Below, in pieces: positions 1-9,508 of a DNA stretch of 64,000 nucleotides (its first letter is position 1; each line of letters starts with the position of its first letter). Made by a program: the position numbers and the translations under genes. The stretch is from Actinophytocola sp. (GTDB lineage Bacteria; Actinomycetota; Actinomycetes; Mycobacteriales; Pseudonocardiaceae). Under the pieces are notes generated by a model that was not told the origin of the DNA, ran no database searches, and was given only the letters and a program-made list of their open reading frames with translations. The stretch covers positions 1 to 64,000 of the forward strand of contig WHUB01000006.1 in the NCBI GenBank assembly GCA_009377395.1. Reading direction: 5' to 3'.

Positions 1-124
1 GATCAACCCGGACCAGATCGACCGGCCTCGTGGCATGGACATCACCGTCGTCACCACGGCGACCACCGACAACGAGGGCCGCGCGCTGCTCCGCAAGCTC
101 GGCTTCCCGTTCAAGGAGAACTGA
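1..124 (+). CDS. rplE: 50S ribosomal protein L5, C-terminal end (partial)
   Basis: This is the last 40 codons of an open frame that enters from the left edge and ends at TGA 122-124. The peptide contains [10 protein letters not shown] and ends [11 protein letters not shown], the conserved end of bacterial uL5. L5 binds 5S rRNA in the central protuberance of the large subunit. The next gene begins four bases after the stop, as in the spc operon of other actinobacteria. The start lies outside the window, so nothing can be said about its regulation. Confidence 0.93.
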   Translation, partial: INPDQIDRPRGMDITVVTTATTDNEGRALLRKLGFPFKEN

Positions 125-128
125 GCAC

Positions 129-314
129 ATGGCCAAGAAAGCACTGATCGCCAAGGCGGCCCGCAAGCCCAAGTTCAAGGTGCGGGCCTACACCAGGTGC
201 CAGAAGTGCGGTCGCCCGCATTCGGTGTACCGCAAGTTCGGGCTGTGCCGGGTGTGCCTGCGTGAGATGGCGCATGCGGGCGAGCTGCCTGGCGTGAACA
301 AGTCCAGCTGGTAA
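129..314 (+). CDS. rpsZ: 30S ribosomal protein S14 type Z (zinc-binding)
   Basis: A 61-residue uS14 starting [11 protein letters not shown] at ATG 129. Two CxxC pairs (CQKC and CRVC) form the zinc ribbon of the short, Zn-dependent S14 isoform; the long zinc-free isoform has about 100 residues. A longer in-frame start exists upstream but would run through the end of rplE, so the start right after rplE is chosen. It assembles into the head of the small subunit. It belongs to the spc operon between L5 and S8. Confidence 0.95.
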   Translation: MAKKALIAKAARKPKFKVRAYTRCQKCGRPHSVYRKFGLCRVCLREMAHAGELPGVNKSSW

Positions 315-381
315 CTAACTCCACTTCGCCACAGGCCCGGAGATCCGGGAACCGGGGCGAGAAAGGTTGACTGGTCACATA

Positions 382-780
382 ATGACGATGACCGACCCGA
401 TCGCAGACTTCCTGACACGTCTGCGTAACGCGAACTCGGCGTTCCACGACGAGGTGGTGCTGCCGCATTCCAAGCTGAAGGCCAACATCTGCGAGATCCT
501 CAAGCGGGAGGGCTACATCGCCGAGTACCGCGTCGAGGACGGCGAGAAGCACAAGAACCTCGTCGTGTCGCTCAAGTTCGGCCCGAACCGGGAGCGCAGC
601 ATCGCCGGCCTGCGCCGGGTGTCCAAGCCCGGCCTGCGGGTGTACGCGAAGTCGACCGAGCTGCCGAATGTGCTCGGCGGCCTCGGTGTGGCGATCATTT
701 CCACGTCCTCCGGGTTGCAGACCGACCGGCAGGCCAAGCGCAACGGCGTCGGCGGGGAAGTCCTCGCCTACGTGTGGTGA
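382..780 (+). CDS. rpsH: 30S ribosomal protein S8
   Basis: A 132-residue uS8, the same length as the M. tuberculosis protein. It begins [18 protein letters not shown] and ends GGEVLAYVW, both family signatures. S8 binds helix 21 of 16S rRNA and in E. coli is the translational repressor of the spc operon. ATG 382 is preferred over TTG 367 because family members begin MTMTDPI. The 67-base gap after rpsZ is the largest within this part of the operon. Confidence 0.95.
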   Translation: MTMTDPIADFLTRLRNANSAFHDEVVLPHSKLKANICEILKREGYIAEYRVEDGEKHKNLVVSLKFGPNRERSIAGLRRVSKPGLRVYAKSTELPNVLGGLGVAIISTSSGLQTDRQAKRNGVGGEVLAYVW

Positions 781-793
781 GGGGAGGAGAGGC

Positions 794-1333
794 ATGTCCC
801 GTATTGGTAAGGATCCCATCACCGTCCCCTCCGGTGTCGACGTGACCATCGACGGCCAGCACGTCACCGTGAAGGGGCCGAAGGGCACCCTTGAGCACAC
901 CGTCGTCGAGCCGATCACCATCGAGCGCGATGAGGACGGCTCGCTGCTGGTCAAGCGCCCGGACGACGAGCGCGAGTCGCGCTCGCTGCACGGCCTGACC
1001 AGGACGCTGGTGAACAACCTCGTCGTCGGCGTGACCGAGGGCTACGAGAAGAAGCTGGAGATCCACGGCGTCGGCTACCGCGTGCAGGCCAAGGGCTCCG
1101 ACCTCGAGTTCGCGCTCGGGTACAGCCACCCGGTCAAGGTCGAGGCGCCCGACGGCATCACGTTCACGGTGGAGAGCCCGACGAGGTTCTCGGTGTCCGG
1201 CATTGACAAGCAGAAGGTCGGCGAGACCGCGGCGGTCATCCGCAAGCTGCGCCGCCCCGATCCCTACAAGGGCAAGGGCCTGCGCTACGAGGGTGAGCGG
1301 ATTCGGCGCAAGGTCGGAAAGACGGGTAAGTGA
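794..1333 (+). CDS. rplF: 50S ribosomal protein L6
   Basis: A 179-residue uL6 starting MSRIGKDPI behind the ribosome site GGGGAGGAGAGG. The second-domain signature [14 protein letters not shown] is near the end, followed by a basic tail. L6 sits at the base of the factor-binding stalk near the sarcin-ricin loop. The ATG is chosen because the longer upstream frame overlaps rpsH and is unlike L6. It lies between rpsH and rplR, in the conserved spc order. Confidence 0.95.
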   Translation: MSRIGKDPITVPSGVDVTIDGQHVTVKGPKGTLEHTVVEPITIERDEDGSLLVKRPDDERESRSLHGLTRTLVNNLVVGVTEGYEKKLEIHGVGYRVQAKGSDLEFALGYSHPVKVEAPDGITFTVESPTRFSVSGIDKQKVGETAAVIRKLRRPDPYKGKGLRYEGERIRRKVGKTGK

Positions 1334-1335
1334 TC

Positions 1336-1734
1336 ATGGCTGAGAGCGCAACCAAAAGGAAGCCCGTCGGCAAGGACATCTCCACCCGGCGGCGCGTCGC
1401 GAAGTCGCGGCGGCACTTCCGGCTCCGCAAGAAGATCAGCGGCACGCCTGAGCGTCCCCGGCTCGTCGTGAACCGGTCGTCGCGTCACATCTCGGTGCAG
1501 CTCGTCGACGATCTGACGGGCCACACGCTGGCGGCCGCGTCGACCATCGAGGCGGACGTGCGCGCCGCCGACGGTGACAAGAAGGCCAAGGCGGCCAAGG
1601 TCGGCGAGCTGGTGGCGAGCCGGGCCAAGGCCAAGGGCGTGACGGCGGCGGTGTTCGACCGTGGCGGCAACCGCTACCACGGCCGGATCGCGGCACTCGC
1701 CGACGCCGCTCGTGAAGCGGGGTTGGAGCTGTAG
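1336..1734 (+). CDS. rplR: 50S ribosomal protein L18
   Basis: A 132-residue uL18 with a basic N-terminus and the conserved stretch [15 protein letters not shown]18 binds 5S rRNA together with L5. ATG 1336 is two bases after the rplF stop. A GTG at 1330 overlapping the rplF stop is an alternative that adds two residues. A ten-codon micro-ORF begins at once after its stop (see 1735-1767). Confidence 0.95.
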   Translation: MAESATKRKPVGKDISTRRRVAKSRRHFRLRKKISGTPERPRLVVNRSSRHISVQLVDDLTGHTLAAASTIEADVRAADGDKKAKAAKVGELVASRAKAKGVTAAVFDRGGNRYHGRIAALADAAREAGLEL

Positions 1735-1766
1735 ATGAACAAGCACGAGAACGGAAGGGAAGCCTG

Positions 1767-2402
1767 ATGCCGGGACGTACACGGCAGGGCGGCGGCCAGG
1801 GCGGCCCTGGCGGCGACCGCGAGCGCGGTGGCGGCCGGGACCGCAGGGACCGTCGTGATGGTGGCCGTGGCGGGGCGGCCCAGGAGAAGACCCCGCACCT
1901 CGAGCGTGTCGTAGCGATCAACCGGGTGGCCAAGGTCGTCAAGGGTGGTCGGCGCTTCAGCTTCACCGCGCTCGTCGTCGTCGGTGACGGCGACGGCCAG
2001 GTCGGCGTCGGCTACGGCAAGGCGAAGGAAGTGCCCGCCGCGATCGCCAAGGGCGTCGAGGAAGCGAAGAAGAACTTCTTCAAGGTGCCGCGCATCGCGG
2101 GCAGCATCCCGCACCCGGTTCAGGGTGAGGACGCGGCGGGCGTCGTCCTGCTGCGGCCCGCCAGCGCCGGTACCGGTGTCATCGCGGGTGGCCCGGTGCG
2201 TGCCGTGCTGGAGTGCGCGGGCGTGCACGACGTGCTGACCAAGTCGCTCGGCAGCGACAACGCGATCAACATCGTGCACGCGACGGTCGCGGCCCTCAAG
2301 GGCCTGCAGCGTCCCGAGGAGGTCGCCGCCCGCCGTGGCCTGCCGCTCGAGGACGTCGCTCCGCCGCGGATGCTGCGGCAGCGCGCTGGGCAGGAGGTCT
2401 GA
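1767..2402 (+). CDS. rpsE: 30S ribosomal protein S5
   Basis: A 211-residue uS5. Residues 1-40 are a low-complexity Gly/Arg-rich tail typical of actinobacterial S5. The double-stranded-RNA-binding S5 domain follows ([17 protein letters not shown]) and then the C-terminal domain with [13 protein letters not shown]5 lies at the mRNA entry channel and affects decoding accuracy. The ATG overlaps the TGA of a ten-codon ORF in the rplR-rpsE gap; the ribosome site GGAAGGGA lies inside that ORF. Confidence 0.95.
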   Translation: MPGRTRQGGGQGGPGGDRERGGGRDRRDRRDGGRGGAAQEKTPHLERVVAINRVAKVVKGGRRFSFTALVVVGDGDGQVGVGYGKAKEVPAAIAKGVEEAKKNFFKVPRIAGSIPHPVQGEDAAGVVLLRPASAGTGVIAGGPVRAVLECAGVHDVLTKSLGSDNAINIVHATVAALKGLQRPEEVAARRGLPLEDVAPPRMLRQRAGQEV

Positions 2403-2403
2403 C

Positions 2404-2589
2404 ATGACGCAGTGGAAGATCACCCAGGTCAAGAGCACGATCGGCACCAAGAGCAACCACCGGGACTCTTTGCGCACCCTCGGGCTGCGCAAGATCCGGC
2501 AGTCTGTGGTGCGTGAGGACACCCCGGAGGTCCGTGGGCTCGTCCACACCGTGCGGCATCTCGTCGATGTCGAGGAGGTCACGTCATGA
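2404..2589 (+). CDS. rpmD: 50S ribosomal protein L30
   Basis: A 61-residue uL30 starting [16 protein letters not shown], with the family pattern [19 protein letters not shown]. It is a single-domain large-subunit protein. The start one base after the rpsE stop is chosen because upstream in-frame residues overlap rpsE. Its TGA overlaps the ATG of rplO in an ATGA arrangement. Confidence 0.95.
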   Translation: MTQWKITQVKSTIGTKSNHRDSLRTLGLRKIRQSVVREDTPEVRGLVHTVRHLVDVEEVTS

Positions 2590-3029
2590 CCATCAAGATC
2601 CACCACCTGCGGCCGGCCCCCGGCGCCAAGAAGGACAAGATCCGCGTCGGCCGGGGTGAGGCGACCAAGGGCAAGACCGCCGGTCGCGGCACCAAGGGCA
2701 CGAAGGCGCGCAAGCAGGTGCCCGCCACCTTCGAGGGTGGGCAGATGCCCATCCAGATGCGGCTGCCGAAGCTGCGTGGCTTCAAGAACCGGTTCCGCAC
2801 CGAGTACCAGCCGGTCAACGTCGGCGACATCGCCCGGGTCTTCCCCGACGGCGGCGACGTCTCGGCCGAGGCCATCGCCGAGAAGGGCCTGGCCCGCAAG
2901 GGCAAGCTGGTCAAGGTGCTCGGCAACGGCGACGTCGGCGGCGTGACGCTGAACGTCACCGCGGACGCGTTCTCGAAGAGCGCCAAGGAGAAGCTCGAAT
3001 CGGCTGGCGGCTCGGCCACCACCCGATGA
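2586..3029 (+). CDS. rplO: 50S ribosomal protein L15
   Basis: A 147-residue uL15. The basic Gly-rich N-terminal arm ([19 protein letters not shown]) threads into 23S rRNA, and [18 protein letters not shown] is the family signature. It shares four bases with rpmD, so the two are translationally coupled. A perfect 12-bp hairpin follows 20 bases after the stop and probably ends the main spc transcript before secY. Confidence 0.95.
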   Translation: MTIKIHHLRPAPGAKKDKIRVGRGEATKGKTAGRGTKGTKARKQVPATFEGGQMPIQMRLPKLRGFKNRFRTEYQPVNVGDIARVFPDGGDVSAEAIAEKGLARKGKLVKVLGNGDVGGVTLNVTADAFSKSAKEKLESAGGSATTR

Positions 3030-3049
3030 GACACACCGTGCGACTACTG

Positions 3050-3090
3050 CCCCCGGCTGTGACCTCCCGCCACAGCCGGGGGCTTTCGTC
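3050..3090 (+). terminator. Hairpin terminator after rplO
   Basis: Perfect inverted repeat: CCCCCGGCTGTG at 3050-3061 and CACAGCCGGGGG at 3071-3082, with a nine-base loop, followed by CTTTCGTCG. There is no long T-run, as is usual for high-GC actinobacteria. The 190 bases to the secY start leave room for a separate secY promoter. Confidence 0.8.
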
Positions 3091-3279
3091 GTAGCGTCCT
3101 ATTGACGCCCTGGCCTGCGGGGCGAGGGCGTCATACTGTTAGGCTCGCGGAAGTCTTCGGGGTGCCCTGGCGCCCCGATGCTGCTGGCGTGCCCGTCAGT
3201 GACTACCGTCCCGCCGACCCGGTGTCGGCCAAGCCGATCGTCGGTGAACCAGCCGGCGATGCGACAGGAGGTCCCCCGC

Positions 3280-4599
3280 GTGCTCAGCGTTATCCGCTCG
3301 GCTCTCGCGACGCCAGACCTGCGCAAGAAGATCCTGTTCACCCTCCTGATCGTCGCGGTGTATCGGGCCGGTGCCCTCACTCCGGCTCCCGGCGTGTCGT
3401 ACGAGAACGTACAGGCTTGCGCCGACCAGATGGGCAGCGGCGGTGCGGCGGGGATCTACAACCTGCTGAACCTGTTCAGCGGTGGTGCGCTGCTCCAGTT
3501 GTCGATCTTCGCGACCGGCATCATGCCGTACATCACGGCGAGCATCATCATCCAGCTGCTGACCGTGGTGATCCCCCGGTTCGAGGAGCTGAAGAAGGAA
3601 GGGCAGTCGGGCCAGGGCAAGCTCACCCAGTACACCCGGTACCTGACCGTCGCGCTGGCGATCCTGCAAGCCACCGGCGTGGTCGCGCTGGCGGCGCGGG
3701 GCGGCATGTTCCAGGGTTGTACCAAGGAGGTCATCCCCGACGACGGCGTCATCGGCACCAGCCTGATCGTGCTGACCATGGCCGCGGGCACCTCGGTGAT
3801 GATGTGGATGGGCGAGCTCATCACCGAGCGGGGCATCGGCAACGGCATGTCGCTGCTGATCTTCCTCAACATCGCCGCCCGCATCCCGGCCGAGGGCAAC
3901 ACGATCCTCGAGAGCAGAGGTGGCGCGGTCTTCACCGTCGTCTGCGTCTTCGCGCTGGCGATCATCGCGAGCGTCGTGTTCGTCGAGCAGGGGCAGCGCC
4001 GCATCCCGGTGCAGTACGCCAAGCGGATGGTCGGCCGCCGGATGTACGGCGGCACGTCGACCTACCTGCCGATCAAGGTCAACCAGGCCGGTGTCATCCC
4101 GGTCATCTTCGCGTCCTCGCTGCTCTACCTCCCGGACCTCGTCAGCCGGATGTTCAGCAACCCGACGAGCGCGACCTCGTGGTTCCAGCAGTTCATGCAG
4201 AACCACGTCGTGAACCAGTCGAGCCCGGTGCACATCAGCGGGTACTTCTTGCTGATCATGTTCTTCACGTACTTCTACATCTCGATCACGTTCAACGTCG
4301 ATGAGCGTGCCGAGGACATGAAGAAGTACGGCGGGTTCATCCCTGGCATCCGGCCGGGCCGTCCGACGGCTGAGTACCTGCACTATGTGCTCGGCAGGAT
4401 CACGCTGCCAGGCTCGATCTACCTCGGCACGGTCGCGGTGCTCCCGAACTTCTTCCTCTCCGTGACGCAGACCGGTGCCAACCAGAACTTCCCGTTCGGT
4501 GGCACCGCTGTCCTGATCATGGTGGGTGTCGGGCTCGACACCATGAAGCAGCTCGAAAGCCAGCTGATGCAGCGCAACTACGAAGGGTTCCTCCGATGA
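3280..4599 (+). CDS. secY: Preprotein translocase channel subunit SecY
   Basis: A 439-residue SecY (M. tuberculosis SecY: 441) with ten predicted membrane helices. Signatures include [29 protein letters not shown] and the C-terminal loop [16 protein letters not shown] that contacts the ribosome and SecA. GTG 3280 is chosen: ACAGGAG lies nine bases upstream and [17 protein letters not shown] aligns with the family start; a longer frame from 3178 adds unlike sequence. The stop overlaps adk by four bases, giving the common secY-adk-map order. Confidence 0.95.
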   Translation: MLSVIRSALATPDLRKKILFTLLIVAVYRAGALTPAPGVSYENVQACADQMGSGGAAGIYNLLNLFSGGALLQLSIFATGIMPYITASIIIQLLTVVIPRFEELKKEGQSGQGKLTQYTRYLTVALAILQATGVVALAARGGMFQGCTKEVIPDDGVIGTSLIVLTMAAGTSVMMWMGELITERGIGNGMSLLIFLNIAARIPAEGNTILESRGGAVFTVVCVFALAIIASVVFVEQGQRRIPVQYAKRMVGRRMYGGTSTYLPIKVNQAGVIPVIFASSLLYLPDLVSRMFSNPTSATSWFQQFMQNHVVNQSSPVHISGYFLLIMFFTYFYISITFNVDERAEDMKKYGGFIPGIRPGRPTAEYLHYVLGRITLPGSIYLGTVAVLPNFFLSVTQTGANQNFPFGGTAVLIMVGVGLDTMKQLESQLMQRNYEGFLR

Positions 4600-5147
4600 C
4601 GCGTGTTGTTCTGGTCGGTCCTCCGGGCGCGGGCAAGGGCACCCAGGCGGTCGTGCTCGCCGGCAAGCTCGGCGTGCCGCACATCTCGACGGGGGATCTG
4701 TTCCGGGGGCACATCGCCGAGCAGACGGCGCTCGGCGCCGAGGTGAAGCGTTACCTCGACTCCGGCAAGCTGGTGCCGGACTCGGTGACCAACGAGATGG
4801 TGCGCGAGCGCATCTCGGAACCTGACGCGGCGGCGGGCTTCCTGCTCGACGGCTTCCCGCGCAACACCGCACAGGCCGATGTGCTCGCCGGGATACTCGC
4901 CGAGCAGGGCACCCACCTCGACGCCGTCATCGAGCTGCAGGTCGGCGAGGAAGAGCTGGTGCAACGGCTGCTCGACCGCGGCAGGGACGACGACACCGAA
5001 GAGGTCATCCGGGAGCGGCAGGCCGTCTACCGGGAGGAGACCGCTCCGCTGCTCGACTACTACGCCGACCGGCTGATCACGGTCGACGGCGTCGGCGAGG
5101 TCGACGAGGTGTCGGCGCGCGCCCTGGATGCACTGAACTCCCGGTGA
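4596..5147 (+). CDS. adk: Adenylate kinase (short form)
   Basis: A 183-residue adenylate kinase, converting AMP and ATP to two ADP in the cytoplasm. Visible motifs are the P-loop GPPGAGKGT (residues 8-16), the AMP-binding STGDLFR and LLDGFPRN, and a short LID around residues 128-140 without zinc cysteines, as in mycobacterial enzymes. ATG overlaps the secY stop and the gene's own TGA overlaps the map start, so secY-adk-map are coupled. Confidence 0.95.
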   Translation: MTRVVLVGPPGAGKGTQAVVLAGKLGVPHISTGDLFRGHIAEQTALGAEVKRYLDSGKLVPDSVTNEMVRERISEPDAAAGFLLDGFPRNTAQADVLAGILAEQGTHLDAVIELQVGEEELVQRLLDRGRDDDTEEVIRERQAVYREETAPLLDYYADRLITVDGVGEVDEVSARALDALNSR

Positions 5148-5962
5148 CAGGGCGGCTGTCAGCCCTGATGCGGTCGTTGCGGGTCACGTCGGCGATCGAG
5201 CTGAAGTCGGCGGGCGAACTGGAGGCGATGCGGGCCGCTGGGCTCGTCGTGGCGAGGACACTCGCCGCCATCACCGACGCCACCAAGCCGGGGGTCAGCA
5301 CGGGTGAGCTGGACGCGCTCGCCGAGGAGCTGATCCGCGACGCCGACGCGGTGCCGTCGTTCAAGGGCTACCACGGCTTCCCGGGGTCGGTGTGCGCCTC
5401 GGTGAACGAGCAGGTCGTGCACGGCATCCCGTCGGATGAGCAGGTGCTCGCCGACGGCGACCTGCTCTCGATCGACTGCGGCGCCATCCTGGACGGCTGG
5501 CACGGCGACGCCGCGGTCACCATCGCGGTCGGCGACGTCGCCGCGGCCGATCGCGCGCTCTCCGACGCCACCCACGCCGCGATGTCGGCCGGGCTCGACG
5601 CGGTGCGCCCCGGCGGCAGGCTGACCGACATCTCGTACGCGGTCCAGAACGCCGCTGCGGCGGCGTCGGCGCGGGACGGCGTCGAGTACGGCTTGATCAC
5701 CACCTACGGCGGCCACGGCATCGGCACGTCGATGCACATGGAGCCGTTTCTGCCGAACGCGGGCAAGCCGGGCCGGGGGCCGCGGCTGCGGCCCGGCATG
5801 GCGCTCGCCGTGGAACCGATGCTGACCGGCGGCACCGACGAGACCGTCGAGCTGGACGACGGCTGGACCGTCATCACCGCCGACGGCTCCCGTGCCGCGC
5901 ACTGGGAACACACCGTCGCCATCACCGACGACGGCGGCTGGATCCTGACCGCGCCCGAATAA
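5144..5962 (+). CDS. map: Methionine aminopeptidase type I
   Basis: A 272-residue cytosolic M24 metallopeptidase that removes the initiator methionine. The metal ligands of the pita-bread fold are seen as the two Asp in [15 protein letters not shown], the His in [14 protein letters not shown], the Glu in LAVEPML and the last Glu in [12 protein letters not shown] 5144 shares four bases with adk. An ATG at 5168 is an alternative start that drops eight residues. The SH3-binding zinc-finger extension of some actinobacterial paralogues is absent. Confidence 0.93.
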   Translation: MTGRLSALMRSLRVTSAIELKSAGELEAMRAAGLVVARTLAAITDATKPGVSTGELDALAEELIRDADAVPSFKGYHGFPGSVCASVNEQVVHGIPSDEQVLADGDLLSIDCGAILDGWHGDAAVTIAVGDVAAADRALSDATHAAMSAGLDAVRPGGRLTDISYAVQNAAAAASARDGVEYGLITTYGGHGIGTSMHMEPFLPNAGKPGRGPRLRPGMALAVEPMLTGGTDETVELDDGWTVITADGSRAAHWEHTVAITDDGGWILTAPE

Positions 5963-6019
5963 CCGGCCAATTCCCGACTTTCGGCGCTACATCGCCGAAC
6001 TCTCCCACGCATAGCGTGC

Positions 6020-6056
6020 TCGAAACCGCCAGACACCCTGCTGGGCGGTTTTCGAA
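6020..6056 (+). terminator. Hairpin downstream of map, upstream of peptidase
   Basis: TCGAAACCGCC at 6020-6030 pairs with GGCGGTTTTCGA at 6044-6055 with one bulged base and a 13-base loop. It contains a short T-run. It probably ends the secY-adk-map transcript. Because it lies only about 12 bases before the peptidase start, it could also act as an attenuator or block its ribosome site. Confidence 0.6.
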
Positions 6057-6067
6057 GGGAGAGGTCA

Positions 6068-6970
6068 ATGAGACGACCACTGGTCAGGTCCCTCGTGGTG
6101 GGCGCCGTGATGCTCGGTGGCTCGGTCGTTGGCGCGGTGGCACCCGCCAGCGCCGGCGACACGTCCGCCGGGCCGCCGCCCGGCGTCGTGTCGCAGTCGG
6201 CCGCGACAACCGAGGGCGAGCAGAACCGCATCGAGGCGTACTGGACCGCTGACCGGATGGCGCACGCCGTACCCGCCGAGACCCGGTTCGACGGCGCGCG
6301 TCAGCAGCACAGCAAGCGTCAGGCGCGGGCGGTGCAGGAGGAACCGCAGCCGCAGCTCGGCAAGGTGTTCTTCACCCTCGGCGGCACCGACTACGTGTGC
6401 TCGGGCACCGCGACGCAGAGCGCCAACGCCGACGTCGTCACCACGGCGGGTCACTGCCTGAACGAGGGGCCCGGCGCGTACGCCACCAACTTCGCGTTCG
6501 TGCCCGGCTACGACAACGGCGCCAAGCCGTACGGCGAGTGGACGGCATCGCGGCTGTTCACCACCCAGCAGTGGGCCACGGCGGGCGACTTCGAGTACGA
6601 CGCCGGGTTCGCGGTGATGAACCCGAACGACAGCGGCCAGAGCCTCACCGACGTGGTCGGCTCCTACCCGATCGCGTTCAACCTGGCTCGCGGCCTGCAG
6701 TACACGTCCTACGGCTATCCCGCCGCCCGGCCGTTCGACGGCCAGACGCTGTGGTCCTGCACCGGCACCGCGACGGACGATCCGGGCGGTGCGACCACCC
6801 AGGGCATCCCGTGCGGCATGACCGGCGGCTCGTCCGGCGGCGGCTGGATCACCGGCGGCAGCCTCAACTCGGTGAACAGCTACAAGTACCGCACCGACTC
6901 GTCGACCATGTATGGGCCGTACTTCGGCAGCGAGATCCAGGCGGTCTACCAGACGGCGGCGACCTCGTAG
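6068..6970 (+). CDS. Secreted trypsin-like serine peptidase
   Basis: A 300-residue protein with a Sec signal peptide: basic MRRPLVR, a hydrophobic core and a likely cut after APASA near residue 29. A pro-segment of about 65 residues follows, then a chymotrypsin-fold domain. The triad is His129 (TTAGHC), Asp178 (EYDAGFAV) and Ser256 (GGSSGGGW). Cys pairs near the His and before the Ser may form disulfides. A good ribosome site (AAGGGAGAGG) precedes ATG 6068. It interrupts the usual map-infA order and is flanked by two hairpins, so it is probably an independently transcribed insertion. The substrate is unknown. Confidence 0.85.
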   Translation: MRRPLVRSLVVGAVMLGGSVVGAVAPASAGDTSAGPPPGVVSQSAATTEGEQNRIEAYWTADRMAHAVPAETRFDGARQQHSKRQARAVQEEPQPQLGKVFFTLGGTDYVCSGTATQSANADVVTTAGHCLNEGPGAYATNFAFVPGYDNGAKPYGEWTASRLFTTQQWATAGDFEYDAGFAVMNPNDSGQSLTDVVGSYPIAFNLARGLQYTSYGYPAARPFDGQTLWSCTGTATDDPGGATTQGIPCGMTGGSSGGGWITGGSLNSVNSYKYRTDSSTMYGPYFGSEIQAVYQTAATS

Positions 6971-6996
6971 TCGACTAACCCGGACAGACCTCGGGA

Positions 6997-7030
6997 AACG
7001 GGCTCACGGTGACCGGCCGTGGGCCCGTTC
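6997..7030 (+). terminator. Hairpin terminator after the peptidase gene
   Basis: AACGGGCTCACGG at 6997-7009 pairs with CCGTGGGCCCGTT at 7017-7029, with one mismatch in the stem. It lies 27 bases after the peptidase stop and separates it from the infA operon. Confidence 0.7.
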
Positions 7031-7276
7031 GCTGTGGGCTGACACCCCAGAGTGAACCCCGGTTTCTTCGCCGAGGTCGGCGCCAGTACACTTGACGACT
7101 GGTGTGCATGTCACGCCGCCCCCTGCGCGCTCTCATATCGCACACGGGCGGTATGGTGCGCGCGCCGGTGATGGGGTGTGCCCGCTGTTCGCCAGCGGGT
7201 CGGCCAGCACCAGCAACCAGTGCTTGTGTAACACAGCATGCACGCAGCGCTCAACCAATCACGAAACGCGGAGGAC
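7030..7276 (+). promoter_or_regulatory. Leader and promoter region of the infA-alpha operon
   Basis: No gene is supported in these roughly 250 bases, which follow a terminator and precede infA, so the operon promoter must lie here. TTGACG occurs at 7092-7097, but no convincing -10 box is seen at the right distance. The sequence GCGGAGGA just before 7277 is the infA ribosome site. Confidence 0.4.
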
Positions 7277-7498
7277 ATGGCTAAAAAGGACGGGGCCATC
7301 GAGGTCGAAGGCCGCGTGATCGAGCCGCTCCCCAACGCGATGTTTCGCGTCGAGTTGGAGAACGGTCACAAGGTCCTTGCACACATCAGCGGCAAGATGC
7401 GGCAGCACTACATCAGGATCCTGCCTGAAGACAGGGTCGTGGTCGAGCTCTCGCCTTACGACCTCTCCCGAGGTCGCATCGTCTACCGCTACAAGTGA
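7277..7498 (+). CDS. infA: Translation initiation factor IF-1
   Basis: A 73-residue S1/OB-fold protein, [19 protein letters not shown] to [10 protein letters not shown], nearly the consensus bacterial IF-1. It binds the ribosomal A site during initiation. ATG 7277 follows GCGGAGGA; a 13-residue upstream extension is not conserved in the family. It heads the infA-rpmJ-rpsM-rpsK-rpsD-rpoA-rplQ operon. Confidence 0.96.
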   Translation: MAKKDGAIEVEGRVIEPLPNAMFRVELENGHKVLAHISGKMRQHYIRILPEDRVVVELSPYDLSRGRIVYRYK

Positions 7499-7567
7499 TC
7501 ACGGCGAGCCCGGGGTGGTGACGACCACCTCGGAACGACAACACCGCACGAGCAGGAGAACGAAGAC

Positions 7568-7681
7568 GTGAAGGTGCAACCGAGCGTCAAGAAGATCTGC
7601 GACCGGTGCAGGGTGATCCGCCGCCACGGCCGGATCATGGTGATCTGCAGCAACCTGCGGCACAAGCAGCGGCAGGGCTGA
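7568..7681 (+). CDS. rpmJ: 50S ribosomal protein L36 (zinc-binding)
   Basis: A 37-codon gene from GTG 7568 to TGA 7679-7681, reading [19 protein letters not shown] and ending LRHKQRQG. It has the C+ zinc motif Cys11, Cys14, Cys27, His32. L36 is the smallest large-subunit protein. It lies in its standard place between infA and rpsM. The 204 bases to rpsM hold no other supported gene. Confidence 0.95.
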   Translation: MKVQPSVKKICDRCRVIRRHGRIMVICSNLRHKQRQG

Positions 7682-7885
7682 TCACCGCCTCACGGTCGGC
7701 TGATCGACGACGACAACTACATCGATTCTCCCCGCACCTGCCTCGGTAGCGACCGAGGTCAACCCCCGGACTTCAGGCTGGGGCCGGGACACCACGGGCG
7801 AAAGCACGTGGCCGACGGCGAGTCGGTCCCGGAACGGACGGGGAGCACACCTGAAGCACGACAACAGCAAGGAGCAAACGCGCCA

Positions 7886-8260
7886 ATGGCACGACTCGCA
7901 GGCGTCGACCTCCCCCGCGAAAAGCGGTTGGAGATCGCGCTGACCTACATCTACGGCATCGGCCGTACTCGCTCGCGAACTGTCATCGCGGCGGCGGAGA
8001 TGAACCCGGACACCCGGGTTCGTGACCTCACCGACGACGACATCGCGAAGCTGAGCCACTACATCGAGGAGAGCTTCACGGTTGAGGGTGACCTCCGCCG
8101 CGAGGTGAACGCCGACATCCGCCGCAAGATCGAGATCGGATGCTACGAGGGTCTGCGCTGGCGACGCGGGCTTCCGGTGCGCGGCCAGCGCACGAAGACC
8201 AACGCGCGTACGCGCAAGGGACCGAAGAAGACCGTCGCAGGAAAGAAGAAGGCACGGTAA
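7886..8260 (+). CDS. rpsM: 30S ribosomal protein S13
   Basis: A 124-residue uS13 starting [14 protein letters not shown] with the family motif [10 protein letters not shown] and the basic end [19 protein letters not shown]. It sits in the small-subunit head and touches P-site tRNA. ATG 7886 follows AAGGAG; the 26-residue upstream extension in frame is not conserved. It is normally followed directly by rpsK, but here a 206-base gap with a small ORF intervenes. Confidence 0.95.
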   Translation: MARLAGVDLPREKRLEIALTYIYGIGRTRSRTVIAAAEMNPDTRVRDLTDDDIAKLSHYIEESFTVEGDLRREVNADIRRKIEIGCYEGLRWRRGLPVRGQRTKTNARTRKGPKKTVAGKKKAR

Positions 8261-8292
8261 CCGTGGGCGTTCAAGGCAGGAAGGTCGTGCGC

Positions 8293-8448
8293 ATGGCTCG
8301 CAGCCAGCGGCGCGGCACGTGTGTATCGGCCAGGGCGCTCTACGCGCGCCCGATGGCACTGCGTCAGCTGTACACCGACGCCGGAACCGTCATCCGCAAG
8401 AGCCAGCAGGAAGCCGCTGCTGCCGCAGACCAGAAGAACTCGCGCTAA
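8293..8448 (+). CDS. Small basic hypothetical protein between rpsM and rpsK
   Basis: A 51-codon frame, MARSQRRGTCVSARALYARP to ADQKNSR. AGGAAGG ends about nine bases before the ATG. An in-frame GTG at 8263 would give 61 residues. G or C occupies roughly four fifths of third positions, a little below the neighbouring ribosomal genes. No family is recognised and no domain or membrane segment is seen. rpsM and rpsK are normally adjacent, so the extra ORF is unexpected. It may be a real small gene, a decayed one, or leader sequence read by chance. Confidence 0.4.
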   Translation: MARSQRRGTCVSARALYARPMALRQLYTDAGTVIRKSQQEAAAAADQKNSR

Positions 8449-8466
8449 CCAGGAGCAACCTCACAC

Positions 8467-8868
8467 ATGCCACCGAAGACACGCGCCGGGGCCAAGAAGG
8501 TCAGGCGCAAGGAGAAAAAGAATGTCGCGCATGGTCATGCGCACATCAAGAGCACCTTCAACAACACCATCGTCTCCATCACCGACCCGACCGGGGCGGT
8601 GATCTCGTGGGCCTCGTCCGGCCACGTCGGCTTCAAGGGTTCCCGTAAGTCGACGCCGTACGCCGCGCAGATGGCGGCCGAGAGCGCCGCCCGCAAGGCG
8701 GCCGAGCACGGCATGAAGAAGGTCGACGTGTTCGTGAAGGGCCCGGGCTCCGGCCGGGAGACCGCGATCCGTTCGCTGCAGGCGGCCGGCCTCGAGGTCG
8801 GCACCATCCAGGACGTGACCCCGCAGCCGCACAACGGCTGCCGCCCGCCGAAGCGGCGCAGGGTCTGA
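8467..8868 (+). CDS. rpsK: 30S ribosomal protein S11
   Basis: A 133-residue uS11 starting [19 protein letters not shown], with the conserved [33 protein letters not shown] and the end [11 protein letters not shown]. It lies on the small-subunit platform at the mRNA exit channel. It is followed 27 bases later by rpsD. Confidence 0.96.
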   Translation: MPPKTRAGAKKVRRKEKKNVAHGHAHIKSTFNNTIVSITDPTGAVISWASSGHVGFKGSRKSTPYAAQMAAESAARKAAEHGMKKVDVFVKGPGSGRETAIRSLQAAGLEVGTIQDVTPQPHNGCRPPKRRRV

Positions 8869-8895
8869 CGGCGCGGGGAAGGAGGAACAAAAACC

Positions 8896-9501
8896 ATGGC
8901 ACGTTACACCGGACCCGCGACCCGCAAGTCGCGCCGCCTCAAGGTTGACCTCGTCGGCGGTGACCAGGCGTTCGAGCGCCGTCCCTACCCGCCGGGGCAG
9001 CACGGCCGCGGCCGCATCAAGGAGAGCGAGTACCTGCTCCAGCTGCAGGAGAAGCAGAAGGCGCGCTTCAGCTACGGCGTGCTCGAGCGCCAGTTCCGCC
9101 GCTACTACGAGGAAGCCGTCAAGCGGCAGGGCAAGACCGGCGAGAACCTGCTGCAGATCCTCGAGACGCGGCTGGACAACGTGGTCTACCGCGCCGGCAT
9201 CGCCCGGACCAGGCGGCAGGCGCGGCAGCTGGTCAGCCACGGCCACTTCATCGTCAACGGCAAGAAGGTCAACATCCCGAGCTTCCGGGTCAGCAAGTTC
9301 GACATCATCGACATCAAGCCGAAGTCGATGAACATGCTGCCGTTCGTCGCGGCCAAGGAGTCCTTCGGCGACCGGCCGATCCCCGGCTGGCTGCAGGTCG
9401 TTCCCTCGACGCTGCGGGTGCTGGTGCACCAGCTGCCCGAGCGCGCGCAGATCGACGTTCCGGTGCAGGAACAGCTGATCGTCGAGCTCTACTCGAAGTA
9501 G
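8896..9501 (+). CDS. rpsD: 30S ribosomal protein S4
   Basis: A 201-residue uS4 with the S4 RNA-binding domain ([20 protein letters not shown], then [16 protein letters not shown]). The cysteines of zinc-binding S4 forms are absent, as in other actinobacteria. S4 starts assembly of the small-subunit body and in E. coli represses the alpha operon. A strong hairpin follows the stop. Confidence 0.96.
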   Translation: MARYTGPATRKSRRLKVDLVGGDQAFERRPYPPGQHGRGRIKESEYLLQLQEKQKARFSYGVLERQFRRYYEEAVKRQGKTGENLLQILETRLDNVVYRAGIARTRRQARQLVSHGHFIVNGKKVNIPSFRVSKFDIIDIKPKSMNMLPFVAAKESFGDRPIPGWLQVVPSTLRVLVHQLPERAQIDVPVQEQLIVELYSK

Positions 9502-9508
9502 GGCACTG

